A stretch of 64,000 nucleotides of DNA from Sphagnum compactum (Eukaryota > Bryophyta > Sphagnopsida > Sphagnales): NCBI GenBank assembly GCA_965153455.1, contig OZ234503.1:7780157-7844156 (forward strand). Reading direction: 5' to 3'. Position 1 is the stretch's first letter. Each line of letters starts with the position of its first letter. A program made the position numbers and the translations under genes. The notes beneath the pieces were generated by a model. The model searched no databases, was not told where the DNA came from, and was given only the letters and a program-made list of their open reading frames with translations. Shown here piece by piece: positions 1 through 12,210 of this stretch.

Positions 1-1575
1 TTATCATTATTTAGGGATATATTTCCAAACTTGGCCCATGATGAGAAGGGGACTAATGGGAAATCCAAAATTTACATTGTCAAAAATTTTCAATTCATCC
101 ATATTGGAAAATATGGATGAAATTTAAATAAAAAAGTGTAGTTGTGAAATAATGACATTGTTTTTGTCATGAATAAAAATATTTACATATGGGCTCAAAG
201 AGTATGACAGAATAGTGTTAAAATAAAAATTAAAAAATAGGCCACCATCCAATGAGAAGTTTAAGAGCAAGATGCATTGAAACTTTCCCAACTAAATTTT
301 AAAATCTAATAATAATTGTATTTTTTTGACATTGAAAATCCATTTCACATTGAGAAATTCATGACTTCACATGGAAATTTTTATTAATCACATGTCTACT
401 GATATATATTGGTGCATTCATGTTAATATGTACCAAATAGAGAGAATACAATGATTTTAATTTTTTTAAATTCTGCCCCACGGGCTTTTTCTTTAGCTTT
501 GTCTTCTTTATCTGCATCTTCGAAGATAAACAAGAAAAAATAAATCGAGGAGTTTTTTTTTGTCAAACCTACTTTGTGGCCTTCGCCAAGCTCATGAAGG
601 TGGCGTAATGTAACCAGTATTTAATATATTTCATATTTTTAAATGGTAATTTAAAATGGTGAATTTTTTGGGTTTATTTATATTAAAAAATCATAATATA
701 TCATGGTAACATGTGACTAGATTTGATTAATGAATAATAAATATCACAAAACATTATGCTTAAAAAAAATTGTAACTAATGATTTTACCCAAAAAAACTT
801 AAAATATATAATATTTTCATATTTCTAAAAATTTTAAAATATGAGCCTTAACATAATAGTATACAAATTTTTAATAATTAAAATTATTTTTTAATTCAAA
901 AAATTCAAAAAAATATTTTGAGAATATTTCAAAATAAGTAATCACCTAAAGGGGCATGGTTGGCTTTTATTAGTGTGAATGGAACCCTATAGGTTTGTTT
1001 ACCCATATTTTGACCAAAAGCATAGGGGTATGCACATCAAATAAATATTTTTGTTGATTATCATAATTGTAAATGTTTTAGCAAATGTTTAAATGTGAAT
1101 TTTCATACCCCACTTTTGATCCCTTGACCATGCTAACTTACTCAACCATTATTGTAACTGTGAAATTTCATCAACTATATTCAATAAAGTGAAGTAATTG
1201 GTGAGTTTGGAGTTTGTTGATACCAAGGCAAGTTCAATTCACTTTATTCCCATTGTATGTTTCATCTTATAATAGACATAATCTTGCAACTTTCTTATTG
1301 TTTTTCATTCTCCAAATTTTCTTGATATTTGCTATCTATTAAATTATTCCTTGTTCCATTTGAGCTTTGGCTATATTCAAATTGGTTGGTTCCCCTTGTT
1401 TTTTAATAATCATTTCTTGAATGTTGAGCTTTTTGTACTTTTTGGCAAAAATTCCTCCACTTTTCTTCCTTGACTTCTTGTGAACATTGGTGGCATGCCT
1501 TAATTTCACAAAAACAAAGTTTTTGTCTTACATGAAATGTCTAAATAACAAAATTGTGTTTCTTGTAAGTACAAC
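1..1575. other. AT-rich intergenic DNA
   Basis: No gene, RNA or recognisable transposon was found. The open frames here are short and lack family signatures. The only clear structure is the small hairpin at 94-122. Confidence 0.6.
94..122. repeat. Short perfect inverted repeat (hairpin)
   Basis: A 12-base arm reading ttcatccatatt is followed by a few bases and its exact reverse complement aatatggatgaa. The flanking bases (aaatt and attt) extend the pairing imperfectly. It could be the core of a small foldback element, but no target duplication is visible. Confidence 0.5.
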
Positions 1576-1894
1576 CACTACAAAGAATGTGGTTTTTCTC
1601 ACACAAAACATCACAACTTGTGGCGCATGTGAAGTAAACTTTGTGGTTTCATCCATGAAGATGTGGTGTTTATTGTGACATATAGTACACTAAAATGATA
1701 ATTTGACATTAAATAATGGCACATATAATATAAATGTCATATGTTTCATTACCTAATGCCAAATGCAATGTAATATATGTCATGACAAACAACACATCTT
1801 ATACGTTGTAATGGATGAAATGACAAAGTTTACCTCACACATGTATCATGAGTTGTGACCTTTTGTGTGAAAAAAACCACATTCTCTTGTAGTG
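1576..1894. mobile_element. CACTA-type MITE, 319 bp
   Basis: The left end reads CACTACAAAGAATGTGG and the right end, read in reverse complement, CACTACAAGAGAATGTGG. The two arms stay similar for about 130 bp inward, including a shared block (taaactttgt, then tttcatccat). The CACTA termini and 3-bp flanks (AAC on the left, AAT on the right, one C-to-T step apart) fit the En/Spm (CACTA) superfamily, which makes 3-bp target duplications. There is no coding capacity, so this is a non-autonomous foldback element. A diverged copy lies at 26015-26330. Confidence 0.8.
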
Positions 1895-4800
1895 AATGTT
1901 TTGCATTAGCTTTAACAAATTATTATTGATTTTAATCTTCAAATAAAAAATCATGGTTTGATGTTTGTGGCAAGATCATCAAATGATAGGATCATTCAAT
2001 AAAATTATTAAATGGAAGTAGAATCTATAATATAAAGATTCTACAAATGTTATTGACTTGACTTGAAAGCTCAAAACAACTATGGAAAATTCAATAGAAA
2101 AGAAAGGTTGGTGTTGAAAAAAAACCAAGAAATAGGTACTCCAAATAGGAGTTCAATAATTGCTAGGGATTCAATTTTAAGAACTACCAAATTATGATTT
2201 CATAATTTGGGAAATTTTTTCACAAGGACTTAATAACTTACAACTACATACGTTGAATCAAAGAAATAAAGGATTAAATATATCAAAACAACCTTAACAT
2301 AATTTAGACAATCCAACAAACAAGAATTGGTTATTGAATTATTTTTTGCAAAGGTATTTCTTATATTTCAAGGAAAACAACCAACCTTCTTCTAGGGTGG
2401 GGTGGGTGGTTTTTTGCATTTTTAGGTTACCCCTTATGTTCAAAGGGTATTATTCAACTAGTACCTAACTATAATTGAAATGAATGTTAATATATATCCA
2501 TGTTTATTTATAAATATTGCAGTTTTGGCAATTGACAAATACTTACACTTAATTATAAATTTTAAAATTTTAAATTATATTATCAAATTCCTTGTTCATT
2601 TTACAAATATTTTGATTTTTTTCAAATTCTTAATTTATTTTTAAACCTTTATAAAATTTACTTTCAAAGTTATAAACAAATAACTTATTTTAAAATGATG
2701 TCATTTTTGTAAAAATGTAAGTGAATGGCTTGTGATTGAACTAGCTTCCATCTCATGCCTTAAAAACATATCTTACTTGGGCCTATACTAGTGTTTACCA
2801 CATAAAAGAACATTTAGAATGTTAATTATTTTCTCATCCACATATATATAAATGGAAAATTGGATAATATAATGTGAGAGTTTATTTAGAAGCCGCCACC
2901 TAGACTAATCACTCTTGTCAATGAATCAAAAGCAATGAATTCTTTACTATCCCTTTTAGAAATCACAATATTATGTGCATATGTACAAATCCAAGCACAA
3001 TGTTAAATCACTTGAAAGTTGTACTTTATCCAAAATATTGTCTACATGCCATTTTAATATTAGCAATGTAGATATGTTATTATAATTGTAATAGTTTTCC
3101 CCTTGATAATTCATTTTTTTGAGTGACATATTGTATGGAATGTAAAAGCAATGTATGTGTAGGTAAATGTTAAGTAAGGCATTTACTAGATGACAGTGAA
3201 TTATCATAATAAGGTGCTTACCAAAATTGGCAAGCAAGGGCATGCATGGAATTGTAGTATTGTCTCCATTTGAAAGGTTACCACATGACCAAATATTATA
3301 AAAATTTTATAATTGTAAAACTTTGAGCATCATGCAAAGAAAAAAGGTAAGACCAAATACAAAACATGTTTAAGCTTGCCCCAAAAATGTAAAACGCCTT
3401 CCCTTTTTAGGTGGTAACATTCTACTCTAATGTTAGATGTAATGTTGAATTTGTTGATTTAACTTTTAGCTGTATGTTTTTGAAAGATTTACAATGGACG
3501 TGATTGTTACAAACCTTTTAATAAAGAATTAGTGGTTTTCACAAAACTTCACCAATTTTATGAAAGGTAATTTGAATTGTGACTTATTTTTTGATAAACA
3601 CATGCAATTATAAAATCAAAGAATCATTGATTTTTTGAAAACATGGTGCAAGCATGATAAAATAAATACAAAAAAATAATATTCTAAAATTAAAATTCAT
3701 GGATTCAAAACTTGTTGAAGTTTCATTATGAAACCATTAAATGTTCCATTGGGTTCATGGTAGGTTGAATAAAAAAATTCAAGAACTTTAGTATAATAAA
3801 AGTAAGTGTAAAAAAGGTTTGAAATTAACAACTAAATGTTGTGTTCAAACATATTTTTACATGAAAATGTTTCATATATTATGATTATAATATGCAAAAC
3901 TTGAAAGCACATCAATGAATTTTAGAGCAACCCTAACTTGAAAAAAAACCCAATGTTTCATTTACTTATAACATATTTTGTGAAAAAAAATCAATTTGCA
4001 TCCATTCACATTTTTAGAAATAAATTCTTAAATGAATATTTAACATGTGGTTTCCAATTAGCATTGTCATTGTTATAAAAATTAAATAAAATGTTCATAT
4101 TGATCATTAAAATAAAAATACTCTTAAGTTCAATATATCAAAATTGTATTATGATTTCTTTCTGTTTATGCGACCAAGGATAAATAATTTTTATTTTACC
4201 ATGATTTCACTTAACATTGGTTATGAAATCAAGGAACCAATGAGGTTTGTGTGCCAAATCTAGTCAAAAGTTAGAACCCACCCTTGAAATACTCTACGCA
4301 AATTTGTAAAAATAGTTATGGTGTTCAGGGAACCTTTTGCATGTACACAATAATGTGAACCCAATCCTACATGAATGCTTCAAGTCTATTTGTTACCCAA
4401 ACTAAATAAGGCAATTAAATAGGTATTACACAATTGTTAATAAACTACAAACAATATTTATCAAATGTGTTAAGTTTTACTCTATTAGTTCAAAACTATA
4501 AGAGAAATATCCATACTTTGGCATAATCCTAAAATTTAGAAAGTGGTTATCAATAATGTTTTTCATGTAGTCAATGTGTTAAGCATGGGCATCTCATGTC
4601 AACTATATTGGGTATCCCCACATTGGATAGGAATTAGGATATTGTTGGCTACAAAATTAGAATGAATAAGGATTTTCCTTTTGAATAGAAGTAACAATAT
4701 TGATTAATAAGTACTAGCTCCAAGTGAGTTGCATACCAGTAGTCATTTTTGGCATGAGGACATGGGATGGGGAAGGGAACATTCACATGTCAATATGACT

Positions 4801-6190
4801 AGCAAATTATTACTACTAATAATCGACAACAAAAATACAACATGGTGTTTTGATGAATGTGGCATTATTGACATGAGTTAGGGTTGTCATGCAATGCTGA
4901 CATGATTAATGTGAATAACAATATTGGGCAATGTTGCCACTACCAACATGCATTAACGCAATCAAGTGACATTAGTGTTATATTGGGTCAAGGGCAACCA
5001 ACTGACAACATAATCAATTATATGCTACCACCACTAATGACCATATAGCCAATGGAATAGGGGAACCAAAGGCCAACACATGTAAGAAGGTCAAAAGGGA
5101 ACATGGGTAACTTCCCCAAGATAGGTCCCCAAAAACTTCTTAATGAGCACCCCCTCCCCCCCACCTCCCCAATTACCCTTAATTTGTTCAACACAAATTT
5201 AAAATATGGCCTTATGTTTTAACCTTATTATGTTTGTTTCATGTTTCTAACCTTTTCATGGTTTGCATTTTTTTTTTTTGTAAATTCAATCATATTTTGG
5301 GTGTGGTTGGATTTAGGATTACAATTGTTTCTTACATTTTTTCTTAATTCTTTTGTATGTTAGGAGTTATTTGATTGTGGTCAATGTTTTTTTTTGGGGT
5401 GAAATTTTGCCAAGTGGCAAACTCCCAAAGGCATGTTCAACTCGCCTTTGTTAAATTGAAGGGTTTGGCTACGTCTGATTCACCATATTCTAAACCACAT
5501 GATCTAGGCCTAGCTACCATATTGACAGCCCCATCAACAAATATCACGGAAGGGTCAATCCTATCCATTCCCATGTAACCAAATTTTGCTTTCAGGTTCA
5601 TGGATGTTGTCAGGCAATTGTTTCACATTGACCACCATCACCTTACTTTCTCAAGTTCTATAGCTACCTTTCCCCAACCTCCCATCCTTCTATATCACCT
5701 TTTCCTTACGTTCTACTATTGTGGTTCGTTAGTTATATGTTATGCAGTAAACAAAGGAGATCATCGCCTTTCTTTAATAATAAGTTGAAAGTTGTGCGTG
5801 AGTTATGGCTTGGGAGTGCAATCATTATTATGTGTGGTGGAAAGCAACAACAAGGAGTGGCATAAAGATCTTTGTTTTCATGGCATGGGAGTACAATGTG
5901 TTGGAAGCGGGTCCAAGATGGAATTTGGAAATAGTAAATAAACATTTCTTTCTTTTTCCCAAATTTGCATGGTTTTTTTAAGGAGACCTATCTAGTTTTT
6001 ACATTTTGCAAAGGTACAATGTTCGTTGGATTTTGACATGTTTTCAAGCTTTTGTAGAAGTCAAACTTTGGTTTAGTGTTCGACGATTTAAGGTTTACAC
6101 TTTCTATTTGTTTTCTCAAGTTCCCAAAGGGGACACTAGAAAACAAAAGTAGAAAATACATGAATAAAGATATAGGGTGCAATATATTGG
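1895..6190. other. AT-rich intergenic DNA without recognisable genes
   Basis: About 4.3 kb with no supported gene. It holds a G-rich run near 2393-2410 and a C-rich run near 5150-5172. Short open frames at 5375-5578 and 5600-5788 have no recognised motif and no codon bias beyond base composition. Confidence 0.55.
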
Positions 6191-6442
6191 TTGTTGGGTA
6201 AAAATATAAGTTAATTAGATAAAAAATAAGGTACATTTTATTTAAATAATCAATTTAATTATAATATAGGTATGTAATAATCTAAATTAATGGATTATAA
6301 TTTATATAGGGTGGCTTTAATATGTATATATTAAAAACTTAGATAATAATAGGGTGATAAAAATAGGTTGGATAATTATCTAATACCCTCCCAAAAATGC
6401 TTGTTTGATGCTAGATCCCAAACTTTACACACTATGTTCCCC
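6191..6442 (-). repeat. Copy of a ~250-bp interspersed repeat
   Basis: Read on the minus strand, this block matches 33400-33650 over its whole length. Shared landmarks in order are taaagtttgggatct, a G-run, ggtattagata, ccaacctattttt, ccctattattatctaa, atattaaagccacc, attataatcca, attgattattt and ttttacccaaca. The other copy lies inside a retrotransposon reverse-transcriptase frame, so the family has moved or been copied. It contains an internal inverted repeat (tattagata / tatctaata). The family is not identified. Confidence 0.75.
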
Positions 6443-6469
6443 TCGGCTCAAGTTTTGATGCATTTGCAA

Positions 6470-6840
6470 GCTATTACAAAGTTTGAACTAGGGGGGAGGT
6501 TGGTGTTTTAGATATTTTAATTCGCCCACTTTCTTTCCATTTTCAGTGTTTTGACTTACTTTCTAAGCCTCTACAAAGGTCAAAACTTGGGGGATTTGAG
6601 AGGTTAATGTTTTGTTAGGGTTGAGTAATCACACACTCTTTCTTTGCAATAACTAATTTCTCTTTGTTTTTAAAGGGTTTTGATGGGTTTTTGTGAGGTT
6701 TATAGAGGTCCAAACTTGGGGGGAACTTGTTTTCAGGTTTGGAGTTCACACACGTTGTCTTTCTGTGTTTTATAAATTTTCATGCGATTTCAAGTTTCTA
6801 TAGAGGCCAAATTGGGGGGAGCTTACTATCTCATGGTTTA
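6470..6840. repeat. Degenerate tandem array, four ~100-130-bp units
   Basis: A short anchor recurs at about 6473, 6571, 6701 and 6800: a tract like tctacaaaggtcaaacttgggggga, then a gt-rich stretch. The four anchors are 98-129 bp apart. Units are diverged and no reading frame runs through them. It lies directly beside the interspersed repeat ending at 6442. Confidence 0.5.
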
Positions 6841-6842
6841 CG

Positions 6843-7779
6843 GTTTAGGTAAGTTTACAATATAATGAGCCACTACAAGTGCAACCACTATTGAATAACA
6901 CACTTGTCAATTTTTTATTTCACTTAGAATTAAATGTTTTTATGTAATCTACATAGTGTGATGTAATATACATTCAAATATGACATATAAAAATATGAGT
7001 CAATTATATCAACATTTGAAGGTGAAAAAGGACCAATTAAACACTCGTAATGAATTTTGAGGTCCTGAGTAAGTCACATAAGAATGATCAAAATTAATCT
7101 AGATTTGTTTGGAAAATTTTCATATTCATGTAGATTCAATAATTATTAGACGTTACATGGTTTCGAATAATCACTGGAATTGATATATAAATAAATTAAA
7201 ATTTAGAATCTACAATTTTCTTTCCAATAACTCTTGAATAAATATAAAAATATGTTACAAGATTCAAAGAAACTAATTTTTATTAAAAATATATTGTACA
7301 AGTCAAATATGTGATTAAACCATAAATTTTGTGCAATGATTTCATGCCATCTCAATTTCCAATTTCAAGTCCTTGTTCTTTTGAAAGGAACAAAGGAGTT
7401 GGGTGTGGCTCATTATATTGTGGACACACTTGTTTGCATGATTTTTTTCTATGTTTCGTTTCTCTTCATAATGAGATCATTGTAGCCACCTACAGGTTTC
7501 AAATACAAGTTTTTTTTAATGCACAATTAAGGGCCAAATCTGGCAAACATAATTTCATCATTTCGTAGCATCCCTATTTTTCATCTATTATCACCATCTT
7601 TGTCCTTTGACCCTATTGATCCTTCTCTTAATCTTAATACTCAATCTACAAAGCCAAAGCCATAGCCAAAAAATCCCAAAAAAAAACATAGGAAATGGGA
7701 ATGGGAGTTTAATCGTGTTTTCTAAGAAATGGGAGCAACAAAATTGCCAAGAGTTGAGGTAGTGGTAGGGTGTGATGGA
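6843..7779. other. Intergenic DNA
   Basis: No gene recognised. It precedes the hAT transposase relic. If the relic's own left terminal inverted repeat survives it should lie here or further left, but I could not identify it. Confidence 0.5.
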
Positions 7780-8509
7780 AATTGAGTATGGTTCGTGGTA
7801 ATGTTTGTAATGAAATTGAGGGACGGGAAAAGCTTTTGGTCCCTAAATTTGATAGCTTGCAAAAACATGTAGGCAAGCAGAAATGTAAGGTCGCACGACC
7901 TAAATGTGTTGTGGGACAATACTTCATATCAACTAAAAGCCAACATGTAAAGAATGAACGCTTGTGGGCAAGCAAGGGTCAAAACACAACTGCTGACCTA
8001 GTATGTGATGGAGGAGTTGTTACAGACAAGAAATGTAAATACATCCAATTTGTTGCCATTTTTTAACTTTTGAAACTTAGTCGACCCTTGACTAATTTTG
8101 AAAGCATGAAACATTTGTTTGAGTTTTTGAAAGTGAAAAACACACCATGCAAGCATTGGTTTGACTCCACTGGTTGGCAAATGGTTAAAACCATGCACCA
8201 AATTATCATCAAGTTGACCAAAGTTGTTGTGCAAAATGCCAAGTACATTGTTATCACAATTAATAATCAATCTTGGTGTAATGTGCATGCTTATGTCATT
8301 GATGGTTTTAAGAGGATGCTATTGTTGTTGAATCTTCAAAGGGTGTTTGGCAAAATTGGTTTTGTAAACAACTTGTCTACATTGATTTTGAGGTTTTCGG
8401 TGGAATATGGAGGCTTAACAATTGAACAAATTACCAACAAACTTGTTTGTTTTGGTTCAAATAGGGTCGTAGTGTTCACTGATATGCATATTAGTGTCAC
8501 TATGAGAAA

Positions 8510-8665
8510 ATCATGTCTATTGCAACTTGTCTATCTAGTTGTAATCTAGTTGTATCGAGCATTTTTTAATGGTAATCTAACTACATCAAACATTTTTTGT
8601 TGCATTGGACAAGTTACAACGGACACATTTTTTTCATAATGTTGCTACTTAATTGAAGTCCAATT
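8510..8665. mobile_element. Small insertion in the hAT transposase relic
   Basis: Transposase similarity stops near 8510 and resumes near 8665. The inserted stretch contains inverted arms ttgcaacttgtct (8520-8532) and ggacaagttacaa (8607-8619) enclosing about 75 bp. This suggests a tiny foldback element, or its remains. Exact ends and target duplication cannot be set by eye. Confidence 0.45.
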
Positions 8666-9379
8666 TTAGACCCTTTTTTACTCCAGTGCATTGCATGGCA
8701 AATTGGACAACCTAGCAGTGCAAATTCTTTTAGCTCTACCCCTAGTTTCAAAATTGGAAGGGATGCTACAAACTAACTATACCTATTTCTTGTCTTCACT
8801 AAAAAGACACCTTGAGCAATGTGCTCTTGCTAAGCTCCTAGAAACCAAGGGTTTGAAACTTTTATATAATTTAAAGACTAGGTGGATCTCCATGTTCCCT
8901 TGCTAAATGGGGTTTTGCAGAATATGGTCTTTAGTTGTGAGGATGAATGACGACATGAATATCATTGCAACAACAAAATCAAATTTATAATATTTTTGTG
9001 ATGTTGAAGTGGTCTTGGGCTTAATTTGCATCATGCTAATCTTGGAGGCAGTGCATGCCCTCATCAAATTTGCACAAGCATGAAACTACTTTGTATGTGA
9101 TTTCATCATTTTTGTGAAGACATGTTGTGCTGAATTATACAACATGTACGATTTAGAGAAGAAATACATTCATGAACACTTCAAGGCCTTCTTGGACCTC
9201 CACATTGGTACAAAAGTGGGGTGTAATTCATTAACTTAAATCATTATGGGATCTTAAAAGTAAAATAAGTTCACTACATTTTAGTGATTTCACCTTAATT
9301 AAAGTTAATTCACTATATTATCACTATGTAAACATTGTGTTTCACTACTAGTTGACATAACTATTATAATTTACTATGG

Positions 9380-10200
9380 TAAATAGGTTTATTTTTATGT
9401 TTTTTTAATATCCTATGCTAGTTTATGATATCCCCTATATTATTTTAGGCTACCGTAGTTATTTTAAATTAAATTATTCAACTAACCTTAGGTTATACCT
9501 TAAGTTATTTAATTTTAATCTAATATATGTTATTTCAAATTATACTGTAAGTTATTCAAGGTCATTATACATTATGTTATTATAAGTTATTTTGTCCTAA
9601 GTATAACAATTTAAAATAATCTAAAATAAAATATAATGACCTAAGGTAAAATAACCAATAATGGCCTATGGAAGTTTAAAATATTAACCTACAATAAAAT
9701 AACTACCAATAGCCTATGATAATATAGCTTAAAATATCCAGCAATAGTTTATAATAGAATAGCCACTAATAAAATAACCACCAATAACATAACCATCATT
9801 ACCCACCAATAAAAACCATCAATGGCCTACAATAGAATAACCAATAATAACCACTAATATAATAGCCATCAATAGCCACCAATAATTATTAATAAAATAA
9901 CCACCAATAAAATAATTAATAATAGCCACCAATAGAATAACCACAAATAGTGTATGGTAATATAACCTATAATAGTCAATAATAACATAAGGTGAAATAA
10001 CTTTCAATAGTCAAAAGTAACCAACAATAGTTTCACATAGTTGAAAATAATTTAAGATGAAATAACTTATAATAACAAAAAATAACTTATAATAACCTAA
10101 AATGAAATAATTTATAATAACAATAAATAATGTAGGGTGAAATAACTTAGAATAATGAAAAGTAGCCTTAAAATAACTGAAAGTAACCTAACATAGGTAA
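9380..10200. repeat. Low-complexity (AATARCC-like) degenerate tract with foldback symmetry
   Basis: From about 9600 to 10200 the sequence is built from short variants of aataacc, ccaccaatag and aatagcc. From about 9400 to 9600 the complementary pattern dominates (ttaggttat, aagttattt). The two halves could pair as a long imperfect foldback. No reading frame or known family is evident. It occupies the interior of the CACTA-like element. Confidence 0.5.
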
Positions 10201-10503
10201 TATTATTATATTAGCAAAAATCTTATCCATTTATTAAACCTTTTTTTTTCCAAAAGAATGGTCATTGAAATGTTATTGAATAATTACATTCAAAAAAAAA
10301 ATGTTGAAATGATTTTACATTTTTAAAAGGAAATAAATGTAATTATGTACATTATTGAAAAAAAATTTAAATTAAACTTTAATAATTTCATTTAGACAAA
10401 ATTTCAATAAGATGTGAATTGTCAAAGTTTATGTTTTTATAATGTTTAAAATGAAGTATTTGATAAATAAAATGTAATGTAACACACCATCACAACAAAA
10501 TGT

Positions 10504-10570
10504 GGTGGCTTGATGTAAAAGGTAGTTGCCTCGATCCTAGAGGTTATGAGATCAAACCTCACAAACGGTG
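10504..10570 (+). repeat. SINE-like sequence with pol III box A and box B similarity
   Basis: A box A-like stretch (tggcttgatgtaaaagg) is followed about 30 bp later by a box B-like stretch (gagatcaaacctc). This order and spacing resemble tRNA-derived plant SINEs, which often read like ggttatgagatcaaacctc at box B. No 3' tail or target duplication was found and similarity to the consensus boxes is partial. Confidence 0.35.
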
Positions 10571-11219
10571 TGTTTGTGATCAACAATGGTAGGATGACCA
10601 AATATTTTCCTATGTAGTTCTTTAAAATAAGTGTTTATTTAAGTTGATTACATGGCCTATGTACTTAGACTAGGTTTTTAACTTAACATAAGTTGTGACA
10701 CGTGTCAATAATTCATAGGCTTAAAAAATCATGAAATTATCAACAATATTAAATATTATATTAAATATTAGATAATTTAATTTTAATTGATTTCCATGTT
10801 ACCTAGTTAATTAATTAGCAAGTGAAATGGCTTTATAAATTTGTATTTCAATAAATATTAGTGGATCAATTCATTGTTCGTAGCAAGTGGTCCCCGTTCA
10901 CTAAAAGGTTGACTAGTTTCACCATGGTAAAAATGTCCAAATTCATTCAAAATTTAGTGAAACCCAAAGTGAATTAGGATGCATTTTGGTGTAGTGCCAT
11001 GAAAGTACTTTTAATTAGTTGTTCATTGCTTGGTGGATAGATCTTGCAACAAACATCCAATTTGTGGTTTTCTACTTTATGGGCAAGCAATATACAATGC
11101 ATAAGAAATGCCCTTTTATTGGTATGTTCATCCACATTATGTGAAATGATTGGACAAAAACTTTTGAAGTTGTTCAAGTGCAATGTTCACATGTTGTTAC
11201 GAGTCCAACCACACTATTA

Positions 11220-11660
11220 GAAGTCGCACCTGCCCCCTTAAACCACTGTTTTATTCTTAAAATCTTCTTAAAATCTTTTTACTACGTCTTTCAAAATAAT
11301 ATTAAAAAATTTCAAAGTTTTCTTAATACTATTATGTTAAGGTGTATTTTTAAAAAAATCCAAAAAAAGGTCATTAAAAATGATTTTCTAATTGTGGTTT
11401 TAGTGTCCAAACTATTTTTAACTACTTTTATGTAGCTTTTAATCAATGGTTACAAGAGGTTAAAAATCCTTATATGTATTTTTTGCTCATTAGATTGATT
11501 CCAAATTTTTATGACATGTACATAATGTATTCAACAAAAAAAATTATAAAAAATTATTTTATTTATTTATTATTATTTTTTACAATCCAAAATTCAAAAA
11601 ATTAAGCAATGGTTATAACTACTTTTGGTATATGTTTGTATAACTGCACCCCTACTTTTT
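11220..11660. mobile_element. ~440-bp insertion in the hAT transposase relic
   Basis: The transposase frame breaks after TSPTTLL (near 11219) and resumes at ISELEQGFPN (near 11663). The interposed AT-rich DNA starts close to cgcacctgccccctta and ends close to ctgcacccctactttt. These edges resemble each other in direct orientation. The class of element is unknown. Confidence 0.5.
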
Positions 11661-12210
11661 TGATTTCTGAGTTAGAGCAAGGGTTCCCAAACTAGGAATT
11701 AATGAATGCAATGGGCATCATCTACCGATAATGTTAGTTGAATCTTCATGTAGAAGACATGTTTTGGGGGTTCTTGGCCTTGCTAAAGGCCCGATTTTGT
11801 TTTGAAAGATTCAATGGTCTAAAGATTGATCGAATGAAGATCCTTACCCTGCTTAATAAAAATAAGTTGGACCTTTCAACTTTTCTTTTAAAGATTACCA
11901 TGTAGAGCAACCATGTTGTTGTTTTGGAACCCCCATTGGTATGTAACCATGTCAGTTGATTGTGGTCTAAACTAGCATCAAGTGGCGTTTTACAGCATCA
12001 ATTTGCTAAATATTTTGCATTGGCAAACCTGGATGTGGTTTTGATTTTAAGGAATGTAGAAGATGAACGTTGCTTCTTTAAATTTTCATTCATGAAATCC
12101 AAGTGTGAAACCGACTAACAATTCATTTGGATTTGGTTGTGAGAATGTTTGCACAAGAGCATTATTATTTGGATACCTTTCCTTTCATGGATGCCATGAA
12201 GGATTGGCAA

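Larger units (their letters stand above)
9272..10996. mobile_element. CACTA-like element (~1.7 kb) nested in the hAT relic
   Basis: Transposase similarity is interrupted between about 9215 and 11000. The left edge reads CACTACATTTTAG and the right edge, in reverse complement, CACTACACCAAAATG. Both ends then share taattcact and, about 75-85 bp in, a match between ttcactactagttgac and gtgaaactagtcaacc. The CACTA-type ends suggest an En/Spm-like non-autonomous element. The 3-bp flanks (GTT and CCA) do not match, so the exact ends or the class could be wrong. No transposase frame is visible inside. It carries a simple-sequence tract and a SINE-like sequence. Confidence 0.5.
7780..12210 (+). pseudogene. 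Decayed hAT-superfamily transposase (DUF4371 plus hAT dimerisation domain), split by three insertions
   Basis: Four blocks in the same order and strand give one hAT transposase-like protein. Block 1 (about 7782-8510) reads through VARPKCVVGQYFI and then the DUF4371 RNase-H-like region (NNQSWCNVHAYVIDGFKR, GGLTIEQITNKLVCFGS). Block 2 (about 8665-9215) contains ALPLVSKLEGML, AKLLETKGLKLL and EHFKAFLDL. Block 3 (about 11000-11219) contains LATNIQFVVFYFMGKQYTM. Block 4 (about 11660-12210) contains LWSKLASSGVLQHQFAKYF and the C-terminal dimerisation signature NVEDERCFFKFSFMKSK. The blocks sum to roughly 680 codons, a normal length for the family. Several stops and frameshifts mean it is dead. Between blocks lie foreign DNA segments listed separately. 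Domain naming is from recognised motifs, not a search. Confidence 0.85.

Noticed and set aside
9819-10007. 62-aa hydrophobic minus-strand peptide
   Set aside because: It is a translation of the AATARCC-like low-complexity tract.
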